Position numbers and translations under genes: made by a program. From positions 1-64,000 of the forward strand of contig JAJCYP010000046.1 in NCBI GenBank assembly GCA_029262855.1: a DNA stretch of 64,000 bases, read 5' to 3'. Positions 16,333 to 26,246 of the stretch are shown one piece after another. The notes under the pieces were generated by a model. That model was not told where the DNA came from and made no database searches. It worked only from the letters and a program-made list of their open reading frames with translations. This stretch comes from Bacteroidota bacterium. Lineage in GTDB: Bacteria; Bacteroidota; Rhodothermia; Rhodothermales; UBA10348. Position 1 is the stretch's first letter; every line of letters starts with the position of its first letter.

Positions 16333-18583
16333 GGCCGCGCTCTGCACCGTCTTCCTGGCCCTGATACTGCCGGTCGGGATGGTGGAGGCTCAGGTGGTTC
16401 GAGGCTTCATAACCGATCTGGCAGACGGCGAGCCTCTGGAGGGTGCAACGGTCGTGCTGCGACAGGACACGTCTCTGGTGGCCGGCTCGGCCACAGACAG
16501 GGATGGTTTCTTCGCGCTGTCGCGCTTTCCCGTTGGCACGTACCAGCTGACCGTGACGTTTATAGGCTTCGAGTCCGTCGTGGATACCGTGAATGTGCGA
16601 ACGGGCGAAATCCTGCTCCGAAACTACCGGTTGGCGTCCTCTCGCGAGGCCCTGGATGAACTCCTGGTCCAGGGAGACCGCGACACAGGCCTGGCGCGGG
16701 TGGACGCAGGGAGGATCACAATCCAGCCGGCCGACATCGCCGTGGTGCCCTCGCCGGATGTCTCGGGAGACCTCATCAACTACCTCTCGGCGATTCCTGG
16801 ACTCGTCACGGTCGGAGACCGGGGAGGTCAACTGTTTGTCAGGGGCGGTGAGCCCTGGCAGAACCTGGTCCTGCTGGACGGCATGTGGGTCTATCAGCCC
16901 TTCCACGTCCTCGGGTTCTTTTCCGCCTTCCCCTCGGACATTCTCAATCAGGTCGATGTCTATGCCGGGGGATATGGTGCCGCCTACGGGGGCCGGATTT
17001 CCAGCGTGATCGACGTACAGAGCCGCTCGGGAAACAAGCGATCCTATGCGGGCGCCGCCTCGGCGGCGCCGTTCGTGACGAGCGTTCTGCTCGAAGGGCC
17101 CATCGTGGATGACCGGGTCTCGTTCCTGGCCTCGGCACGCCGCAGCGTCTTGAACTACGGCGCGGAGAACCTGGTCGGTGAGCCGCTGCCCTTTGATTTC
17201 GGCGACACCTTCCTCAAGGTCCACGCCAATGTCAACAGCAATAGCCAACTCTCGATCACCGCCTTGCGGACGTATGACGAGGGTCAGGTCGGCGCGGCTT
17301 TTCAGCCCCGCGGATCGAATTCCAACGATGTCGCCAGCTGGCGAAACCAGGCCTACGGACTGCGCTACCTGGTTCTGCCGCGGGCCTTTCCAGTGCTGGC
17401 CGAGTTTCTGGTGTCGTATTCCCGACTTCAGACGGCCGTGGGAGACCCGAACAACCCCGCCAGGACGGGCCGATTGGGGGCCGTCAACACGAACGCCAAT
17501 GTGACCCATTTCGCTGGTGATCTGGAGATCAGTTGGGGCCTTTTCGCCCGTACTCTGGAGCTGACCACCGAGTTGGGCGGGCTCTTCCAAAACGTCTTTG
17601 CCCAGCGGGAATTCCTCACCGAGGTCGGGATGTTCGTCGAGCCCTCCATTCGGCTGGACAACGGCGTGGAGGCCTCGGCCGGTCTCCGGGTACACAATTT
17701 TCCCAGCAAGAGCCGCGTCTTTGTCGAGCCCCGATTGCGGGCCGCCTGGGATCGGGGCGTCGATCGGCTGAGCGCCGCCGTTGGCGTGTACCATCAGGAA
17801 GTTGTCGGGCTTACCGATCAGCGGGACGCAGCGGGTGTGTTCACGGCCTGGAGTGCCGTTCCCTTTGCCCGGGTGCCTTCGGCCCTGCACCTGATTGCGG
17901 GCTATTCGCGGTCCATCAAGGGTCGTGTGGATGTCGGCGTGGAGGCCTACCACAAGCGGCTCGATGGACTCTTCGTCCCGGAATGGACGGCCTTTCCGCG
18001 GTTTACCACGAACCTCCAGAAGGCTGACGGGCGCATCTGGGGCGCTGACGTTCGATTGGAGGCGCGCGGACAGCACTTCCTCGGCACCATCACCTACGGC
18101 CTGTCTGCCGTGCGGTATCGCGCGCAGCAGGAGTCGCTGGAACTCTGGTATGGCGAGTCCGCCATCGACTACAGACCGGCACACGACCGTCGGCATCAGG
18201 TAAACGTGCTCGGTGCCTATCAGGTATCCGGATTCGAGATCTCGGCGCGGTGGCAGTTCGGCTCAGGTCTGCCGTACAGCCGTTCGCTCGGATTCGACGG
18301 GTTCGTCCTCATGAACGAGCCCGTCGACGTTTTCGGGGAGCCGGGGAGTCGTCGGGTGATCTACGAGAAGCCGTACACCGGCACGCTGCCCACGTACCAT
18401 CGACTGGATCTGAGTGTCGAGAAGCGATTCGTCACGCGGGGCGGGGCCCTCACGGTGCAGGCGGGCGTGATCAACATCTACGACCGGTCCAACCTCTTCT
18501 ATCTCGACACCTTCACGCTTACCAGGGTGAACCAACTCCCGCTCATCCCCACCTTTGGGCTCAAGTACGGATTCGGGCAATGA
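16286..18583 (+). CDS. TonB-dependent receptor with carboxypeptidase-regulatory-like domain
   Basis: The 765-residue outer-membrane receptor has a signal peptide (AALCTVFLALILPVGMVEAQ), a carboxypeptidase-regulatory-like domain (about 37-115, VRGFITDLADGEPLEGATVV), a plug domain with VRGGEPWQNLVLLDGMWVY and YGGRISSVIDVQSRSG (about 130-260) and a long barrel ending in PTFGLKYGFGQ. Such receptors import large substrates using TonB energy. The start is uncertain: TTG codons at 16286 and 16301 both give a usable signal peptide, and both overlap the preceding gene. The next gene, a DUF4249-like lipoprotein, starts inside the stop codon (ATGA), which supports a receptor-lipoprotein pair. Confidence 0.9.
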   Translation: MPAHRLKPLYGYISARAALCTVFLALILPVGMVEAQVVRGFITDLADGEPLEGATVVLRQDTSLVAGSATDRDGFFALSRFPVGTYQLTVTFIGFESVVDTVNVRTGEILLRNYRLASSREALDELLVQGDRDTGLARVDAGRITIQPADIAVVPSPDVSGDLINYLSAIPGLVTVGDRGGQLFVRGGEPWQNLVLLDGMWVYQPFHVLGFFSAFPSDILNQVDVYAGGYGAAYGGRISSVIDVQSRSGNKRSYAGAASAAPFVTSVLLEGPIVDDRVSFLASARRSVLNYGAENLVGEPLPFDFGDTFLKVHANVNSNSQLSITALRTYDEGQVGAAFQPRGSNSNDVASWRNQAYGLRYLVLPRAFPVLAEFLVSYSRLQTAVGDPNNPARTGRLGAVNTNANVTHFAGDLEISWGLFARTLELTTELGGLFQNVFAQREFLTEVGMFVEPSIRLDNGVEASAGLRVHNFPSKSRVFVEPRLRAAWDRGVDRLSAAVGVYHQEVVGLTDQRDAAGVFTAWSAVPFARVPSALHLIAGYSRSIKGRVDVGVEAYHKRLDGLFVPEWTAFPRFTTNLQKADGRIWGADVRLEARGQHFLGTITYGLSAVRYRAQQESLELWYGESAIDYRPAHDRRHQVNVLGAYQVSGFEISARWQFGSGLPYSRSLGFDGFVLMNEPVDVFGEPGSRRVIYEKPYTGTLPTYHRLDLSVEKRFVTRGGALTVQAGVINIYDRSNLFYLDTFTLTRVNQLPLIPTFGLKYGFGQ

Positions 18584-19461
18584 GAAGAACCTGCACCCGC
18601 TCCAACGGCTCCTTCCTGGCGATGGGCCTCCTCCTGATTCTGCTGGCTGCGGGCTGCGAGGAGGCGGTCGCTCCTGTCTTGGAAGGTGAGCGGCCATTCT
18701 CCCTGTATGGCTATCTCGATCCGGGGGCAGATCAGCAGGCGATTCGCGTTTTTCCGATTGAGCAGCTCCTGGCGCATACCGATCCCGCGCCGCTGGATGC
18801 CACGGTCCAGATATCGGGCCCGAGCGGCTCCACCTTGTTGCGGGATTCAGTCGTCACGTTCTGGGATGGTTCAGTGGGACACGTGTACCACGGGCCTTTC
18901 AGGCCAGCGTTCGGAACCACCTACGTGGTCCGCGCGGAGGAGCCCGAAGGCAGGGCTACGACAGTCAGCGTCCGGATGCCCCAGCGGGCGTCCCTTACTC
19001 TGGGCGATGTCGAGGGGGTCCTCGGCAATGTCTTCTTCCCGGTTGAGTTCACGGGCGCCGAGCAGGTCCTGCGTCCACGCGTGATCTATTCCGTCGAAAG
19101 CACGCGTGCCCCCTTCAAGTGGACCATCCCGGTGGTGTATTCGAACTTCGTGGTTCGGTCCGGAGACCGGTGGAGGGTCCTCGTGAATATGTCCCGCGAC
19201 ATCGGAGTGATCTTTTCTGTCACAGGGCTCCAGCCCGGCACGGATCCAGTGATCCTCACAGACCTGTCGGTGGAGGCCTTCATCACGACCACAGAATGGA
19301 CTCCGCCCGGCGGGGACTACGACCCCGAACTTCTGGTTCAGCCGGGTACTTTCTCCAACGTTGAGAACGGATTCGGCTTCGTCGGTGGTGGGTACTTCGA
19401 GACGGCCCATACCCTTCCGCCCGCTGAGACACTCCGCCTCGCAGGATTCTCAAATCAGTAG
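18580..19461 (+). CDS. DUF4249-like surface lipoprotein
   Basis: The 293-residue protein starts at an ATG overlapping the receptor stop codon. The N-terminus is a lipoprotein signal with lipobox LLAAGC (Cys about residue 26). The mature part shows the DUF4249 pattern: SLYGYLDPGADQQAIRVFP near the start, then VQISGPSGSTLL and ATTVSVRMPQ. DUF4249 lipoproteins regularly follow a carboxypeptidase-regulatory-domain TonB receptor in Bacteroidota, where they are presumed substrate-binding partners by analogy with SusD. The substrate is unknown. Confidence 0.75.
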   Translation: MRRTCTRSNGSFLAMGLLLILLAAGCEEAVAPVLEGERPFSLYGYLDPGADQQAIRVFPIEQLLAHTDPAPLDATVQISGPSGSTLLRDSVVTFWDGSVGHVYHGPFRPAFGTTYVVRAEEPEGRATTVSVRMPQRASLTLGDVEGVLGNVFFPVEFTGAEQVLRPRVIYSVESTRAPFKWTIPVVYSNFVVRSGDRWRVLVNMSRDIGVIFSVTGLQPGTDPVILTDLSVEAFITTTEWTPPGGDYDPELLVQPGTFSNVENGFGFVGGGYFETAHTLPPAETLRLAGFSNQ

Positions 19462-19593
19462 CCGCCGGTTGAGACGCCGATTCTCACCATTCGGCTCAAT
19501 GATGCTGCCGAACATACCGGCGACCGAATCAAGCGATACGGGTCCGCGTTGTACTCGGATCGAGCTTCACATCGCACTTCCGTGCACGCAGTC

Positions 19594-22041
19594 ATGGCCC
19601 GCATAGTTTTCTTGATTCTCCTGTTTGCCAGCGTCTCCGGACCCGCTGCCGTGGCGCAGTCGTCCTCGGATCCCATGGTAACCGGGATTCTGGCCTTCCG
19701 CGAAGGCCGGTTTGTGGAGGCTGCTGCGGCTTTCCAGAAGGCCGTGGACCAGGATGCCAACAATGCACAGGCGCACTTTCTGTTGGCCCGGGTCTACTTC
19801 GAAACCGAGCTCAAGGACGACCGCCAGGCCGGGCGCTCGCTGGACAAGGCGCTTGAAATCGAGCCCGAAAACGTGGTCTATCTCACGGCCCGCATGCAGC
19901 AGCTGGGCGTCGATTCGAAGAGTTTCCTCCGGGACAAGATCCGGGAGACCCGTCGCCGCGAGCTGGCCCGAAAGATCCTCAAGTTGGACTCGACGAATGC
20001 GTTTGCTCACGCCGAACTTGGCGACGCCTACATCCGCGACTTCTGGCGCTACCGGAATGCGCTGATGTATCCCACCGTGCAGTTCAATGAGTACCAGTAT
20101 CGTGCCCGTCAGACTGTAGACCCGCTGGCCACGGCGCTGCAGGATCAGATCAGCCAACTCGGCACGTTTGACCCGGACAATCAGGAACCAGCCACCCCCG
20201 ACGCCAATGCGGCGATGGGGACGGCCCTCCCGTCCCTCAATCCCGAGTCTATATTTCTGGCTGACCAGTTTGATGTCGAGACCCTGAAGGCACAGGGTAT
20301 TCCGGTGGTTGACTTCGCAGTTCGGGCCCAGAAGGCGTATGAGCGGGCGGTGGATCACCTCTTCAAGGCGCTCGATGCCGATCCCCGAAACAGGGTGGTC
20401 TATGACCGTCTCATGGAGGTATATGCCCTGAAAGGCGAGTGGTCCGAGGCCCTCGAGATGCTTCAACAGATGTACGTTTACTTCCCAGAGGATCCGGAAC
20501 TGTGGACGTACCTGGGACTGGCGCACCACCGGTTCGGGAATCTCGATGCGGCGGCCAAGGCCTTCGAGAGTTCGTTCGAGAGCATGGATACCCAGACGCT
20601 GACAGCGTTTTCCGACATCGAATTCCTCATGCCGGATGACGAAAAACGCAGGTATCGGGAGGATCCATCGGGGTATACGGCCCGATACTGGACGTCCAAG
20701 GACCCGCGCTATCTCACGCCCTACAACGAGAGAAAGCTGGAGCACTACAGCCGACTGACCTACGCTGATCTGCTGTACGGATCGAGTGAACTGAAACTGC
20801 GCGGTTGGGAAACCGAGCGTGGAGCGATTCTGGTGCGCTACGGGGTGCCCAAGGGCGATGTGGTCATCATCCCGAAATCGACCTCAGGCGTGCAGCGGGG
20901 CACGCCCGGCCAGCTTGGGACCCAATCGACGGATCCGACTCAGGCCGGGACGCGGCTCGCCCTTCAGGTTGCCCAGCGCGGCACCGATTTCAGTCTCTCG
21001 GATGAGGCAAATACATTCAATATCTGGGACTATGGCGACTTCAAGTTCGTCTTCGAGGACCCGTATCGGAACGGGGAATACCGGATGTTCAGCCCGTCCG
21101 CTGCCGACCTTTCTCAGGGCGCTCTGCCATGGGTGAATGACTACACCATCAAGGCGGCGGAGACCATTCGGAAGACGCCGGATCGATACGAGTACGAGGC
21201 GCCTGGACGTCAGATCGAGCTGCCATACCTCGTGTCTGCCTTCAAGGGCTCGGCCGGGAGGACGGATCTGTATGTCAACTACGGCATCCCGATCCTGGAG
21301 TTTGGCGATCAGGGTGACATGATTGACATCACGGCCAACGCCGGCACGTTTGTCATCAGCGAGAACCGCGACATCCTGGCCGAGCGCAGACGGACCATCT
21401 ACGGACTGCGGACCGATCAGATTGTCGAGTTCGAGGAGGCCAATCTCTGGATCGACTCCGAGGAGGTCTCCGTGCCCCCCGGGAAGGTGGATGTTTCTGT
21501 CGAGTTTGAAACGACCTCGGGTGGGACGGTGGCCGTCCAACGCCGGAGCGTGGACGTGCCCGACTTCGACACCGAAGACCTGAACATCAGTGACATCATG
21601 CTGGCGTACCGCGTTGAGGAGACCGATGACGGGCGGCCGCTGTCCGGCTCGGACGTGGTCCGCAACGGACTCTCCATCACGCCGGCCCCATGGAGTGTCT
21701 TCTCTCGGGCGAATCCAATCTACCTCTACTTCGAGGTCTACAACCTGGACGTGTCCGGCGATGGCCGGGGCGACTACGAGGTCGAGGCCGCGCTTCGACC
21801 CAAGCAGAAAGGATCAGCCGTCGGCCGTTTCGTCAAGGGGATTTTCGGCGGGAACGAGCGCGGCGTGTCGGTTACCGTGCCCGTCTCGGTCGCCTCAACC
21901 TCGGACGGTCAGTACCTGATCATGGACGCCGAGAACCAGGAGGAAGGTCTGTACACCCTGTACGTGAAGGTTCGGGACCGGAAGTCCGGCAAAGAGGTGA
22001 CCCGCCAGCGCGATCTGTTCCTGGAAGGCGCTACGCGGTAG
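19594..22041 (+). CDS. TPR and GWxTD-domain protein (second copy), exported
   Basis: The 815-residue product has a signal peptide (MARIVFLILLFASVSGPAAV, cleavage after VAQ or near it). TPR-like repeats at about 25-95 (VTGILAFREGRFVEAAAAFQ, AHFLLARVYFETE) are followed by a second TPR region at about 240-340 and the full GWxTD motif RGWETERGAILVRYGVP near residue 404. The C-terminal half is beta-rich. The start at 19594 is preferred because an upstream ATG at 19549 would add 15 residues before the signal sequence. It is the intact form of the domain seen degenerate in the first copy. Function unknown; surface or periplasmic location inferred. Confidence 0.85.
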   Translation: MARIVFLILLFASVSGPAAVAQSSSDPMVTGILAFREGRFVEAAAAFQKAVDQDANNAQAHFLLARVYFETELKDDRQAGRSLDKALEIEPENVVYLTARMQQLGVDSKSFLRDKIRETRRRELARKILKLDSTNAFAHAELGDAYIRDFWRYRNALMYPTVQFNEYQYRARQTVDPLATALQDQISQLGTFDPDNQEPATPDANAAMGTALPSLNPESIFLADQFDVETLKAQGIPVVDFAVRAQKAYERAVDHLFKALDADPRNRVVYDRLMEVYALKGEWSEALEMLQQMYVYFPEDPELWTYLGLAHHRFGNLDAAAKAFESSFESMDTQTLTAFSDIEFLMPDDEKRRYREDPSGYTARYWTSKDPRYLTPYNERKLEHYSRLTYADLLYGSSELKLRGWETERGAILVRYGVPKGDVVIIPKSTSGVQRGTPGQLGTQSTDPTQAGTRLALQVAQRGTDFSLSDEANTFNIWDYGDFKFVFEDPYRNGEYRMFSPSAADLSQGALPWVNDYTIKAAETIRKTPDRYEYEAPGRQIELPYLVSAFKGSAGRTDLYVNYGIPILEFGDQGDMIDITANAGTFVISENRDILAERRRTIYGLRTDQIVEFEEANLWIDSEEVSVPPGKVDVSVEFETTSGGTVAVQRRSVDVPDFDTEDLNISDIMLAYRVEETDDGRPLSGSDVVRNGLSITPAPWSVFSRANPIYLYFEVYNLDVSGDGRGDYEVEAALRPKQKGSAVGRFVKGIFGGNERGVSVTVPVSVASTSDGQYLIMDAENQEEGLYTLYVKVRDRKSGKEVTRQRDLFLEGATR

Positions 22042-22084
22042 GTCCTGAGAGGGCGCTGCTCGCCAGGTCCCGAGAGGGTGCTCC
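22041..22084. repeat. Imperfect tandem duplication in a convergent gap
   Basis: GGTCCTGAGAGGGCGCT at 22041-22057 recurs as GGTCCCGAGAGGGTGCT at 22066-22082 with two differences and a period of 25 bases. It fills most of the 53-base gap between the converging GWxTD and purE genes, the first copy beginning on the last base of the GWxTD stop codon. A similar duplication occurs at 49691-49731 in another convergent gap. Confidence 0.6.
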
Positions 22085-22094
22085 GGGCCGGCAC

Positions 22095-22613
22095 TCACTC
22101 GGACGTGCCGCGGGCCAGACGGCCCACGCGGGCATCCATGTCGCGCACCAGTTCCTGGAGTTCGGCCTTGTAGGTCTCCAGTTTCCGGCTGAGATCCGGA
22201 TCACCGGTCGCTAGAATCTGGATGGCCAGGAGGCCGGCGTTCTTCGCTCCTCCAATCGCCACGGTAGCGACGGGTACTCCGCCCGGCATCTGTACCACGG
22301 ACAGCAGCGAGTCCAGACCCTTCAAGTTTCGCGTCGGAACCGGGACGCCGATTACCGGGAGAATGGTTGAGGCCGCGATCATGCCTGGAAGATGAGCGGC
22401 ACCGCCGGCTCCGGCAATGATGACCTTCAGGCCCCGCCGGGCGGCCGATTCGGCATACTCCTGCATGGCAGCCGGCGTGCGGTGCGCACTCAGGACACGG
22501 GCCTCGAAGCCGATGCCGAAAGACTCAAGGACCTCGACAGCGGCTGTCATCACGGGCCAGTCGGATTCGCTGCCCATGGCCACGCCGACGAGGGGAGAAT
22601 CACTTTCCTTCAT
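22095..22613 (-). CDS. purE: N5-carboxyaminoimidazole ribonucleotide mutase
   Basis: Class I PurE moves the carboxyl group of N5-CAIR to give CAIR in purine synthesis. The 172-residue protein has the family hallmarks [37 protein letters not shown] and [19 protein letters not shown], which include the catalytic Ser-His-His region. The class I type fits with the adjacent purK, whose product it uses. It sits five bases after purK in the minus-strand operon. Confidence 0.97.
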   Translation of the reverse strand: MKESDSPLVGVAMGSESDWPVMTAAVEVLESFGIGFEARVLSAHRTPAAMQEYAESAARRGLKVIIAGAGGAAHLPGMIAASTILPVIGVPVPTRNLKGLDSLLSVVQMPGGVPVATVAIGGAKNAGLLAIQILATGDPDLSRKLETYKAELQELVRDMDARVGRLARGTSE

Positions 22614-22618
22614 AGCTG

Positions 22619-23758
22619 TCAGAGTTTGATTGCGGAGGCCGCCGCTTCAGCCAGCCGCCTTACTTCTTCAGGATCCGTTCCAGTCACCGTCACATGGCCC
22701 ATCTTTCGGCGCGGGCGGGCCTCCCGCTTCCCGTAGAGATGTACGGCTGCACCCGGAATGTCCAGTGCCGTGGGAAGCGAGGTGGACGAAACGGGCGCCG
22801 AACGGTACCCCAGGATATTGATCATCACGGCCACCGGAACGCGCAGTCCGGGATTCCCTAGGGGCCATCCCAGCACCGCACGGGCATGGTTCTCGAACTG
22901 TGACGTGTGGCTCCCTTCAATGGTGTAGTGCCCGGTATTGTGGGGCCGAGGAGCCAGTTCATTCAGCAGGACCGCACCGTCCTGGGTCTCGAACAACTCG
23001 ACACCCAGGACGCCGACCGACTGCACGGCCTCGGCCGCCGCGCGAGCCACTTCCAGGGCACGATCCCGGGTAACGGCGCTGATGTTCGCGGGGACCACCA
23101 CGGCGTGGCATCGATGGTCCCGTTGCTCGGTGTAGGCGGGCGGGTAGCAGACCATCTCGCCGCCATCAGACCGGACCACCAGCACGGACAGCTCCTGCCG
23201 GAACGGGACAAAGGCCTCGACCAGCAGCCCGTCGTCGCCCGCAAGGGAATCCCAATGCAGGGCGAAGTCCTCCAGGCTTCGGGCGGAGGCATTGCCGTAG
23301 CCGTCGTAGGAGCCCTCATATCGCTTCAGGATCACGGGGAGTCCCAGACGCTCGGCCGCGTCTTGTGCCTCGGCGAGAGTCTTGCAGAGTTCAAAGGCGG
23401 CCACCGGGAGGCCCGCCTGGGCAAGCGTCGTCTTTTGAACGCCCTTGTGGCGGATCAGCTCAAGCGTTTGCGGGGTCGGAAAGAGACGCACGCCTTTGGG
23501 AAGGACCGGGAGAAGTTTCTCGGCCGGAGCCCACTCGCTTTCTACCGTAATTGCCGAGCAACCCTCAGCGAATGCACGCAGGACATCCGGATCCGTCCAA
23601 TCGCCCACGAGAGCCTCTCCAAGGCCCTCAACGGGCCCGGCGGGACTGGGGGAAAGGGTGCGGATTCCCACCCCCATGCGGATGGCCGCCAGTGCTGTCA
23701 TTCGGCCCAGCTGTCCACCGCCGAGGATGCCCAGGACTGGAAAGGGAGTGTCAGCCAT
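22619..23758 (-). CDS. purK: N5-carboxyaminoimidazole ribonucleotide synthase
   Basis: PurK is an ATP-grasp enzyme that carboxylates AIR with bicarbonate to N5-CAIR. The 379-residue protein has an N-terminal nucleotide-binding segment ([20 protein letters not shown]), a central ATP-grasp region ([32 protein letters not shown]) and the active-site stretch [20 protein letters not shown]. The length is normal. Its start overlaps the ftsK stop by one base, and purE follows; this operon supplies CAIR synthesis. Confidence 0.97.
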   Translation of the reverse strand: MADTPFPVLGILGGGQLGRMTALAAIRMGVGIRTLSPSPAGPVEGLGEALVGDWTDPDVLRAFAEGCSAITVESEWAPAEKLLPVLPKGVRLFPTPQTLELIRHKGVQKTTLAQAGLPVAAFELCKTLAEAQDAAERLGLPVILKRYEGSYDGYGNASARSLEDFALHWDSLAGDDGLLVEAFVPFRQELSVLVVRSDGGEMVCYPPAYTEQRDHRCHAVVVPANISAVTRDRALEVARAAAEAVQSVGVLGVELFETQDGAVLLNELAPRPHNTGHYTIEGSHTSQFENHARAVLGWPLGNPGLRVPVAVMINILGYRSAPVSSTSLPTALDIPGAAVHLYGKREARPRRKMGHVTVTGTDPEEVRRLAEAAASAIKL

Positions 23759-26229
23759 CAGCGGGACTTCAGGAGAGCGTCGAGTTCGAGTTCGTCGGCT
23801 ACACGAACCTGCCGGGCCTTGGAGCCCTCGAAAGGCCCGACTATCCCGGCATCCTCCAGCTGGTCGACGATGCGCGCCGCGCGCGAGTAGCCCACGGACA
23901 GCTTGCGCTGGAGCAGGGAGACCGATCCCTGTTGGCTGCGGACAATGATCCGGGCGGCCTCGCCAAAGAGGTCGTCGCGTTCGGAGGCGGTACCACCGGT
24001 GCTCACGTCGAAGGCCTCTTCCATGGAGGGAAGCACGTACGGACCCGGCCCGCGCTGCTCACCAATGAACTGGGTCACGCGATCGATTTCGTCCAGTGAG
24101 ACGTACGGACCCTGCAGCCGGATGATCTTGCTCCCGAGCATGTACAGGAGGTCGCCGTTTCCTACGAGTCCCTCGGCGCCGTTCTGATCCAGGATAGTCC
24201 GCGAATCGATCTTGGAAGCGACCTGGTACGCAATCCGCGCCGGGAAATTGGCCTTGATGAGTCCCGTGATGACATCCACAGAAGGGCGCTGGGTGGCCAG
24301 AATGAGGTGGATCCCAATCGCGCGGGCCATCTGCGCCAGACGCGCGATGGGTGCCTCGATGTCCTTTCCGGCCGTCATCATGAGATCGGCCAACTCGTCG
24401 ACCACGACCACGATGTACGGAAGATGCCGGTGGCCTTCCTCCGCATCCAGGACTCCTGAGGCAAACTTCTGGTTGTACTCCCGGATGGAACGCACCCGGG
24501 CGGCAGACAGCAGGTCGTAGCGATCCTCCATCTCCTTCTCGCAGCTCTTGAGCGTTCCGAGAGCCTGTGCGACGTCGGTGATGATGGGCGTTTCGGCCTC
24601 CGGCGGCATCGCGACGTAGTGGGAGGCAATCCGGCCGTAGGCGGACAGTTCGATCTTCTTCGGATCGATCATGACGAACTTCAGATCGTCCGGAGAGCAG
24701 GCATACAGAAGGCCGGCAATGAAGGTGTTCAACCCGACCGACTTTCCTGAGCCCGTGGCGCCCGCGATCAGGCCGTGCGGGAGCTTGGTGAGATCCTGAA
24801 GCACCACCTCGCCTTCAATCGACTTGCCCAGAATCAGCGGCAATTCCATTCCGTGATCGCGAAAGCGTGCCGTCCCGATGACATCACGGATGCGAACCAG
24901 CTCACGGTGACGGTTGGGTATCTCGACGCCGATCGCGGTCTTCCCTGGAATCGGGGCAATCATGCGGATTCCTGGCGCCGCCATGGCCATCGCCAGGTCA
25001 TTCTCCAGGGCCGTGATGCGGCTGATCTTGATACCCGGAGCGGGGGTCAACTCATAGAGGGTCACCGTGGGGCCGATGATCGCGTTGATCTCGACAATCT
25101 CAATGCTGTAGGTGCTCAGCTTGTCGAGCAGGATCCGCTTGTTCTCCTCAAGCTCCTCATAGTCTACCTCGGCGCGGCCGCCGGTATCCTCGTCCAGAAG
25201 CGTGAGTGGCGGCATCCGAAATGGCGAGCGCGAGGACGGCGAATCCAGTCGGTCCGTTCGCTCTTCCTCGCGACGTTCGGCCACGTGAAGTTCGAGTTCG
25301 CCCTCTGGCGTGGCGCGCGCGGGACTCGAGGGTGTCTGGGGATCCAATCGTGGGGGTTGGGACGGGGGGAGGGTCCTGGCGGTCGGGCCAGCCGACACCG
25401 CGGGCGCGGGTTTCGGCATCATCTCCGCCTCGCGCGGGGTTGAGAATCGGGCGTCGGGGGTCGCGGGTGAGGCCATCCCGGTCCTTGCCGCCACCGTTGG
25501 GGATGCGGCCTTGCGGGCTTCGCGCCTCTCGGCCAGGGCCTCCTTGCGTGCCTCTTTTCGCTCGAGGCGATCCAGGCTGAAGTTCTCCCAGCCCTCGCGA
25601 AAGCGTTTGCCAGCGCGGACGACGAAATTTTCGACCCGGTCCAGGGACCGCTGAATGTCATGGTCAACAATCAGGAGCACGGTGACAGCCAGCAGCAGCA
25701 CGATGAGGCCGAATGAGCCCGGTCGGCCGAAGACCTGCTCCATCCACCCGGCCATTCCCAGACCCACCGAACCGGCCCAGGCGGTCATGTCGGACTCGCC
25801 AACGACTCCGATCCATCCAAAGAGCGTCGCCGAAAAGAAGGCGCCGCCGATTACCAGCCAGGAGACCAGAGGGAGGTAAACCGGAATGCGGTTTCGGAAC
25901 CAGACCCAGCCCCAACTGCCCAGCAGCATGGGGAGAAGCAGCGAGCAGTATCCCAGGAAGTTGGGGACCAGAAACCAGGCGACCCATGAACCGGTGAGGC
26001 CCAACGCGTTGGTGGCGCGGTCATCTCCGGGATCCAGAATGGCGTCGAGCGAGAAACGCCGGGCCAGACGGTCATCCAGAGCGCTGTAGGTCAGAATCGC
26101 CAGAACGACCAGAAACGACACCACGAGCAGAATCAGGCCGAGAATCTCGCGTTTCCGTTGACCGGACACGAACGGCTGATCCTGCGTCTTCTTCCTGGTC
26201 GTGGAGCGCTTCTTGACGGTTGATGCCAT
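23758..26229 (-). CDS. ftsK: DNA translocase FtsK
   Basis: FtsK pumps DNA at the septum to clear chromosome ends and activate XerCD recombination. The 823-residue protein has four to five membrane segments in the first 190 residues, a Pro/Ala/Arg-rich linker (about 215-330), the RecA-like motor with Walker A GATGSGKSVGLN near residue 490, Walker B VVVDELADLMM and the IHLILATQRPSVDVITG motif, and the C-terminal winged-helix gamma domain (about 755-815). This is short compared with the E. coli protein, as usual in other phyla, mostly by a shorter linker. Confidence 0.97.
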   Translation of the reverse strand: MASTVKKRSTTRKKTQDQPFVSGQRKREILGLILLVVSFLVVLAILTYSALDDRLARRFSLDAILDPGDDRATNALGLTGSWVAWFLVPNFLGYCSLLLPMLLGSWGWVWFRNRIPVYLPLVSWLVIGGAFFSATLFGWIGVVGESDMTAWAGSVGLGMAGWMEQVFGRPGSFGLIVLLLAVTVLLIVDHDIQRSLDRVENFVVRAGKRFREGWENFSLDRLERKEARKEALAERREARKAASPTVAARTGMASPATPDARFSTPREAEMMPKPAPAVSAGPTARTLPPSQPPRLDPQTPSSPARATPEGELELHVAERREEERTDRLDSPSSRSPFRMPPLTLLDEDTGGRAEVDYEELEENKRILLDKLSTYSIEIVEINAIIGPTVTLYELTPAPGIKISRITALENDLAMAMAAPGIRMIAPIPGKTAIGVEIPNRHRELVRIRDVIGTARFRDHGMELPLILGKSIEGEVVLQDLTKLPHGLIAGATGSGKSVGLNTFIAGLLYACSPDDLKFVMIDPKKIELSAYGRIASHYVAMPPEAETPIITDVAQALGTLKSCEKEMEDRYDLLSAARVRSIREYNQKFASGVLDAEEGHRHLPYIVVVVDELADLMMTAGKDIEAPIARLAQMARAIGIHLILATQRPSVDVITGLIKANFPARIAYQVASKIDSRTILDQNGAEGLVGNGDLLYMLGSKIIRLQGPYVSLDEIDRVTQFIGEQRGPGPYVLPSMEEAFDVSTGGTASERDDLFGEAARIIVRSQQGSVSLLQRKLSVGYSRAARIVDQLEDAGIVGPFEGSKARQVRVADELELDALLKSR

Positions 26230-26246
26230 GCCTGAACCTACGACGG

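Noticed and set aside
16274-18196. 640-codon minus-strand open frame
   Set aside because: It lies wholly opposite the TonB receptor gene, has no recognisable domain and shows the shadow pattern expected from a GC-rich coding strand.
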